Below, piece after piece: positions 59,852 to 64,000 of a DNA stretch of 64,000 nucleotides (its first letter is position 1; the number at the start of each line of letters is the position of its first letter). Origin of the DNA: an uncultured Lachnospiraceae bacterium (lineage in GTDB: Bacteria; Bacillota; Clostridia; Lachnospirales; Lachnospiraceae); NCBI GenBank assembly GCA_902788555.1, contig CADAKQ010000001.1, positions 62,001 through 126,000 on the forward strand, given 5' to 3'. The position numbers and the translations under genes were made by a program. A model generated the notes under the pieces. The model was not told where the DNA came from, searched no databases, and worked only from the letters and a program-made list of their open reading frames with translations.

Positions 59852-62800
59852 ATGAAAAGAAGTAAGAAACTAACAATAACTGCATTAGTTGCGATGCTTT
59901 TTATGGCTATTGCCGTAACTTTCTTATCATTTTCTCATGCGGATGAGGAAAATGATATAACTGTATTGGCATCAAATGACACCGCAGCAAATGTTAGTTC
60001 AAAAACCAACATTGATTACATTATAGCAACCTCCAACAGTACTGATCCTGATGTAGACCCATACTACAATATAGTAGAGATTTACTCGGATACTCCGTCA
60101 GGACTTCAGGAATTCTGTACAAATAAGGACTTTGAAAATTATGTAGTCAATGGTTATTCAACTCTTGGTAATATTATGAAGACCGGAATGGTTAAGTATA
60201 CGCCATATAAGGCATCTTCAATCACCAATGAAAGCACTGCAGCCCTTGTGGCAATATCAAATGCAGACCTTATATATGTTAATGAAGGCAAGACCCCGTT
60301 TAGCATAAGTAATGATATATGTGAGGAATTATATAATATCCTCCATACGTATGCAGTAGGTGATTATAAACCGCTTATCATTAACAGTCAGGCTGCATCC
60401 GGCAAGAACGATGACAGCACTTCAAAGCAGGAAACTATGGCTTCTCTTGCAACGGATGTATTTACATCAGGTGTATACTACTATACATTTGCATGGGATA
60501 CTTCAAAGCAGACTGTAGAGCAGTTCCTGTCACATAATAATGGTTCTATGTACCTCGGTATAAACGGTACAAAGCAGAACACAAAGGGTAAGTGGACTAC
60601 ACTTATTAAGGAAGAAAAGGATGCAGAAGGAAACGTAGTTAATGATGCAGATGGAAATCCTGTGGTAGAGGATACAAAAACTATGTCTAAGTTCCTTGTA
60701 CTTAGTGCAAGTGGTACAAGTACAAGTACTATGAAGACAGAGCTTTTACCTGATACTTTGGTAGAATATTCGGATTTTACTGGATATCATACACCTTCTT
60801 CAACGGATGATTTTGCACTCCCTGCCGGTTCCACATCAAAGATTTATGATATAACCGGAACAGCTGTTGCAGATGGTATCTACAATGGTAAGTATGCAGT
60901 ACCAAATCTCATTCAGGTTGATGAAGCAACTTTAACAGATGTTGAGGATACGGATTTTGAGCTTGGTGCATATGACTTCATTATAATCGATGAAACGGTA
61001 ACGGGTGATATATCAGAGGATTTATATAAGAAGCTTGCCGCTGCCATGTATGGTAGTGTCAGTATCGTATATCCTGCAAGTATGGGTAGCTCAACAAGTG
61101 TGAGCACAGGCGGTTCAGTAAGTGACTTTAGCTCATACAACTACTTAGAGCTTTACTACATGGTTGCAACAACTGATAACATTGCCAGATACACAAATAT
61201 CATGGTTACAAGCACAAAGAAATTTAACATTATGATAGCCGGTAATGAAACAGGTGCCGGTGCGATAGCAGACCTTATCAATAAATCCACTTACAGAGGT
61301 ATAGGTGGTAATGGAAGCTCATCTAATATGTTTACCGTACTTGAGATTCAGCCATGTTATCCGATAGACACCTATGTTGCAGAGACTGTAAATGGTGGTT
61401 CATACTATACAATTCCTGCAAACGTACTTAATGATGTCGATAAGACATTGCTTCCAACTGATGAAGACGGTCATGTAACCGTTGAGTACTATGATTGGGA
61501 GCTTACAAAGACTAAGATTGCTGAGGCGGTTGGTATAGATGAAAGCAAGATTAATCTTGTTCATATGTCAACGGAAGAGCTTGCAGCAAGCAAGGAACCA
61601 ATCCTTGGAACTTATGACCTTATATATGTAGGTGGTAACAGAACGGCACTTAAGGATGCAGGAAGCTGGAGAAGTGTATCTGGTCTTATGAGATATGCAG
61701 GTGGTGTCGGTAATCATGTAACTACTGAAAATTTAAAATTTTTACCTATATACACTATGTATTCTCATAACGGAGATATGATTAACGTATCCGTTAATCA
61801 TTTGGGAGAGTCTGGTGGCGCTGTAGGTGGTGGAAGCCCTATGGCAGAAGTTCAGATAGGCGGTTCATATCAGTCATCATTTGCGTTACTTAACGGTAAT
61901 GATATATCCTATGACAGACTTCTTGAGCTTAACCAGTATGTAGATGCCGGTATGCCTGTCATCATAGAAGATGATGTATCGGTAGCTTATGAGGCTATGA
62001 TAGGTGGTGCAAGTGATCCTTCTGTTGCTAATACTATACTTAAGAATATATGGTCTGCAATGGGATATAATGATCAGGATGCTATGGCACAAACTATAGG
62101 AATGGCAGCATGGCAGATTAATAATGAGGTTAATAACAATGACCTTACTCATGTTATTCAGTTATTGGGAGATCCTAATGATTTCTTAAATATGGAGTCT
62201 TTACAGAATTCCATTGACCCTGACTGTAATATGAGAAAGTTCCTTGATAGCTGTTATTCCAAGAAGACTCTTGACGGAACAACCGACAATGGTAAGAAAA
62301 CAGTTTTATGGGGAATCAGTAATACCTCTGACGATGTAAGCTTTACTGATTACAAGGCTGTTAATACCCTTGTTGCAACCTCGGTAAAAAGACCTAAGAT
62401 TACAGTTACATCAATGCCTGTAACATATAATTATTATGATGCAGACACAAGGCTTTCAGAGGGTAAGCTTAACTTTACATTTGAGGTTGAGGGCTCAACA
62501 AATTATGAGACAAAGCTTCTTGTAGATGATGATGGTGACAATAATTTTGAGACTGAGATGGATGCGGACGTAACTAAGAATTCGCTCAAGTGTACTGTAG
62601 CAGACAGCTACTTCGGTCCTATAAGCTGGATGCTTCAGGTTAAGGATAAGAATACAGATCTTACAGCTTATGTAAAGGGTGTATCCTATATCAAGAATAA
62701 GAATAACCAGAAGCAGACAGTAAGAGTTCTTCAGATAATGCCGGGGGCTGCTCAGGTTGATTCTAATGGAAAACTTACTTCTACTATGGGTGAAGGTGCA

Positions 62801-64000
62801 CAGGGCTCCAATTCACTTTACTTCTGTCCAGTATGTCAGAATGTTTATGAGAGGCTTGAATATAATCCTTACGCTAATACTACAAGTCATTTTAGTATGT
62901 GGTATGATGGTACCGGTGCTTATTTTGAAAGTACAAAGGATAAAAATTCTGAAGTGTATCTTGGAAAACATGAACATATCTTCGGTATTCCGAGATATGA
63001 CAGTAACTTATCAGCAAGCGGTTATACTGGTATAGACGACTGGTCTACTAACCTTGCTGATGACGTAAGTGATTTGTATGACTTTGACCTTGATATATTA
63101 CTTAGAAGTGAGTTTGAAGATATTTCACAGGGTATACATGATGCCTACTACAATGCAGATGTGGCAACTATGACAGCTGCAATCAACAGCTTTGTTATAG
63201 ATGCATCAGATCCTGATTATGCAGAGTGGTCACTCTGTACAACAGATGCAGAAAAGTATACATTTATACTTAAGAGACAGTATACAGAGGATGCAAATGC
63301 AGCATATCAAAACTATATGAGTGCCAAGAGTGATACTGAGACAACTATTGTAGCTCTTGAGGCAGCTATGGATGCTGTTATTGCAGATAATACGTATGGA
63401 TATGCAGAGGATTTAAAGACTATTAAGATTACAAAGAGATATCCAGATATATTTAATGCAATAAATGAGGGAGCAGGTAGATTTAACGATAATTTTGACA
63501 GTGAAAATAATGCTTTGACTATGGCACTTGCAAACGCATATTATGCATACAGGGATAAGAAGGATATTGAGATAACCTATCATGACCAGTATAAGGAGCT
63601 TAACAGATATGCTCATCCTGAGAACTGGCTTACAGGCTGTTATGATATGGTAATCATCGGTCCTTCGGATGACTTTGCGGGTGATGATATAACCAATTCA
63701 TATGCGTTAGCTGATCTTGCAGATTATATGGCTGATGATGGAAGCGTACTTTTATTCCATGATACCTTAACAGCAGCAAGAGACAATGGTTCTCATACAC
63801 TTACAGCTACGCTTAGAGGATACTTCGGTATGGACAGAAACAGAGGACTTACAGCAAATAGTCCTCAGGCAGGAGTATATTATCTTCCTTATGCATCAAT
63901 TGATTCTGACAGATACTTTATGACTAACCTGTCATATAAGAAGACTACTGATACGGGAAGATATGCTTCATGGGTAAGCGATATGAAGCTTCCGTTTAGT
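59852..64000 (+). CDS. Giant secreted pilus-locus protein, DUF5057-like (3' end outside window)
   Basis: Open from ATG 59852 to the window edge: 1383 codons with no stop, so the full protein is longer. Signal peptide: MKRSKKLTITALVAMLFMA and more, with likely cleavage after SHA near residue 30. Repeated segments read as alpha/beta folds ending YDFIIIDE, YDLIYVGGN and YDMVIIGPSDDF, like class I glutamine-amidotransferase-type folds. QTVRVLQIMPG starts a region like DUF5057, a family I recall from Lachnospiraceae; that name is from memory. A CPVC pair lies near 62.8 kb. It starts 20 bases after the last minor pilin. An adhesin or pilus-associated surface protein is the likely role, with no proof. 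Confidence 0.65.
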   Translation, partial: MKRSKKLTITALVAMLFMAIAVTFLSFSHADEENDITVLASNDTAANVSSKTNIDYIIATSNSTDPDVDPYYNIVEIYSDTPSGLQEFCTNKDFENYVVNGYSTLGNIMKTGMVKYTPYKASSITNESTAALVAISNADLIYVNEGKTPFSISNDICEELYNILHTYAVGDYKPLIINSQAASGKNDDSTSKQETMASLATDVFTSGVYYYTFAWDTSKQTVEQFLSHNNGSMYLGINGTKQNTKGKWTTLIKEEKDAEGNVVNDADGNPVVEDTKTMSKFLVLSASGTSTSTMKTELLPDTLVEYSDFTGYHTPSSTDDFALPAGSTSKIYDITGTAVADGIYNGKYAVPNLIQVDEATLTDVEDTDFELGAYDFIIIDETVTGDISEDLYKKLAAAMYGSVSIVYPASMGSSTSVSTGGSVSDFSSYNYLELYYMVATTDNIARYTNIMVTSTKKFNIMIAGNETGAGAIADLINKSTYRGIGGNGSSSNMFTVLEIQPCYPIDTYVAETVNGGSYYTIPANVLNDVDKTLLPTDEDGHVTVEYYDWELTKTKIAEAVGIDESKINLVHMSTEELAASKEPILGTYDLIYVGGNRTALKDAGSWRSVSGLMRYAGGVGNHVTTENLKFLPIYTMYSHNGDMINVSVNHLGESGGAVGGGSPMAEVQIGGSYQSSFALLNGNDISYDRLLELNQYVDAGMPVIIEDDVSVAYEAMIGGASDPSVANTILKNIWSAMGYNDQDAMAQTIGMAAWQINNEVNNNDLTHVIQLLGDPNDFLNMESLQNSIDPDCNMRKFLDSCYSKKTLDGTTDNGKKTVLWGISNTSDDVSFTDYKAVNTLVATSVKRPKITVTSMPVTYNYYDADTRLSEGKLNFTFEVEGSTNYETKLLVDDDGDNNFETEMDADVTKNSLKCTVADSYFGPISWMLQVKDKNTDLTAYVKGVSYIKNKNNQKQTVRVLQIMPGAAQVDSNGKLTSTMGEGAQGSNSLYFCPVCQNVYERLEYNPYANTTSHFSMWYDGTGAYFESTKDKNSEVYLGKHEHIFGIPRYDSNLSASGYTGIDDWSTNLADDVSDLYDFDLDILLRSEFEDISQGIHDAYYNADVATMTAAINSFVIDASDPDYAEWSLCTTDAEKYTFILKRQYTEDANAAYQNYMSAKSDTETTIVALEAAMDAVIADNTYGYAEDLKTIKITKRYPDIFNAINEGAGRFNDNFDSENNALTMALANAYYAYRDKKDIEITYHDQYKELNRYAHPENWLTGCYDMVIIGPSDDFAGDDITNSYALADLADYMADDGSVLLFHDTLTAARDNGSHTLTATLRGYFGMDRNRGLTANSPQAGVYYLPYASIDSDRYFMTNLSYKKTTDTGRYASWVSDMKLPFS

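Noticed and set aside
1..64000. tRNA, rRNA, riboswitch or insertion sequence
   Set aside because: No cloverleaf, rRNA-like sequence, transposase frame or terminal inverted repeat was seen in any gap; the gaps are short and accounted for.

Overview
The window is a 64 kb stretch of a low-GC, monoderm Firmicute genome, most likely a gut Lachnospiraceae (Butyrivibrio/Roseburia/Lachnospira-like). The basis is a PolC-type replicase, RNase J, RqcH, YlbF, an IreB/PrkC/PrpC signalling set, a SigK-like sigma factor, AT-rich codon use (AGA, ATA), a MurE with the DNPR signature of meso-diaminopimelate enzymes, and a secreted multidomain galactanase. The genus is inferred, not proven. I saw no rRNA, tRNA, CRISPR array, insertion sequence or prophage.

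Regions. (1) 1-16.8 kb: the end of rqcH, then a promoter and a long co-oriented housekeeping run: yicC, gmk, rpoZ, murE, priA, def, fmt, rsmB, rlmN, prpC, prkC, rsgA, rpe, thiN, putP. It closes at a bidirectional terminator. (2) 16.9-17.9 kb: rlmH facing a diverged reverse-strand RlmH paralog. The first lacks the conserved C-terminal tail and the second lacks the SAM-loop glycines. (3) 17.9-22.0 kb: a palindrome-rich control region, a tiny leader ORF and a 1243-residue GH53 endo-galactanase. (4) 22.0-25.6 kb: HAD phosphatase, PEP-synthase-like ATP-grasp protein and alpha/beta hydrolase as one operon. (5) 25.6-37.6 kb: a bactofilin with an acidic extension, then pyrH, frr, uppS, cdsA, dxr, rseP, ispG, polC. 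(6) 37.5-38.9 kb: a reverse-strand GT87-like membrane glycosyltransferase. (7) 39.0-44.6 kb: ireB, ruvX, a DUF1292 gene, rnj, ylbF, a short MltG-like protein, trmR, trhP. This is the B. subtilis yrzL-yrrK-yrzB-yrrL-yrrM-yrrN/O order with rnj and ylbF inserted. (8) 44.6-45.2 kb: a reverse-strand sigK-like sigma factor. (9) 45.3 kb to the end: a type IV pilus locus.

The pilus locus holds the extension ATPase PilB, retraction ATPase PilT, platform PilC, major pilin, prepilin peptidase PilD, a PilM-PilN fusion, a PilO-like protein with an unusual beta-rich tail, four minor-pilin-like proteins (one of 970 residues without the pilin Glu5), and a secreted protein of more than 1383 residues that runs off the window. 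No secretin is present, as expected for a cell without an outer membrane. The large subunits suggest an elaborate pilus tip or surface adhesin.

The other genes cover translation and its quality control (def, fmt, rsmB, rlmN, rsgA, rlmH, frr, rqcH), envelope precursors (murE, uppS, cdsA, dxr, ispG), Ser/Thr phosphosignalling (prpC, prkC, with the likely kinase substrate IreB 26 kb away), and wobble-uridine modification (trhP, trmR).
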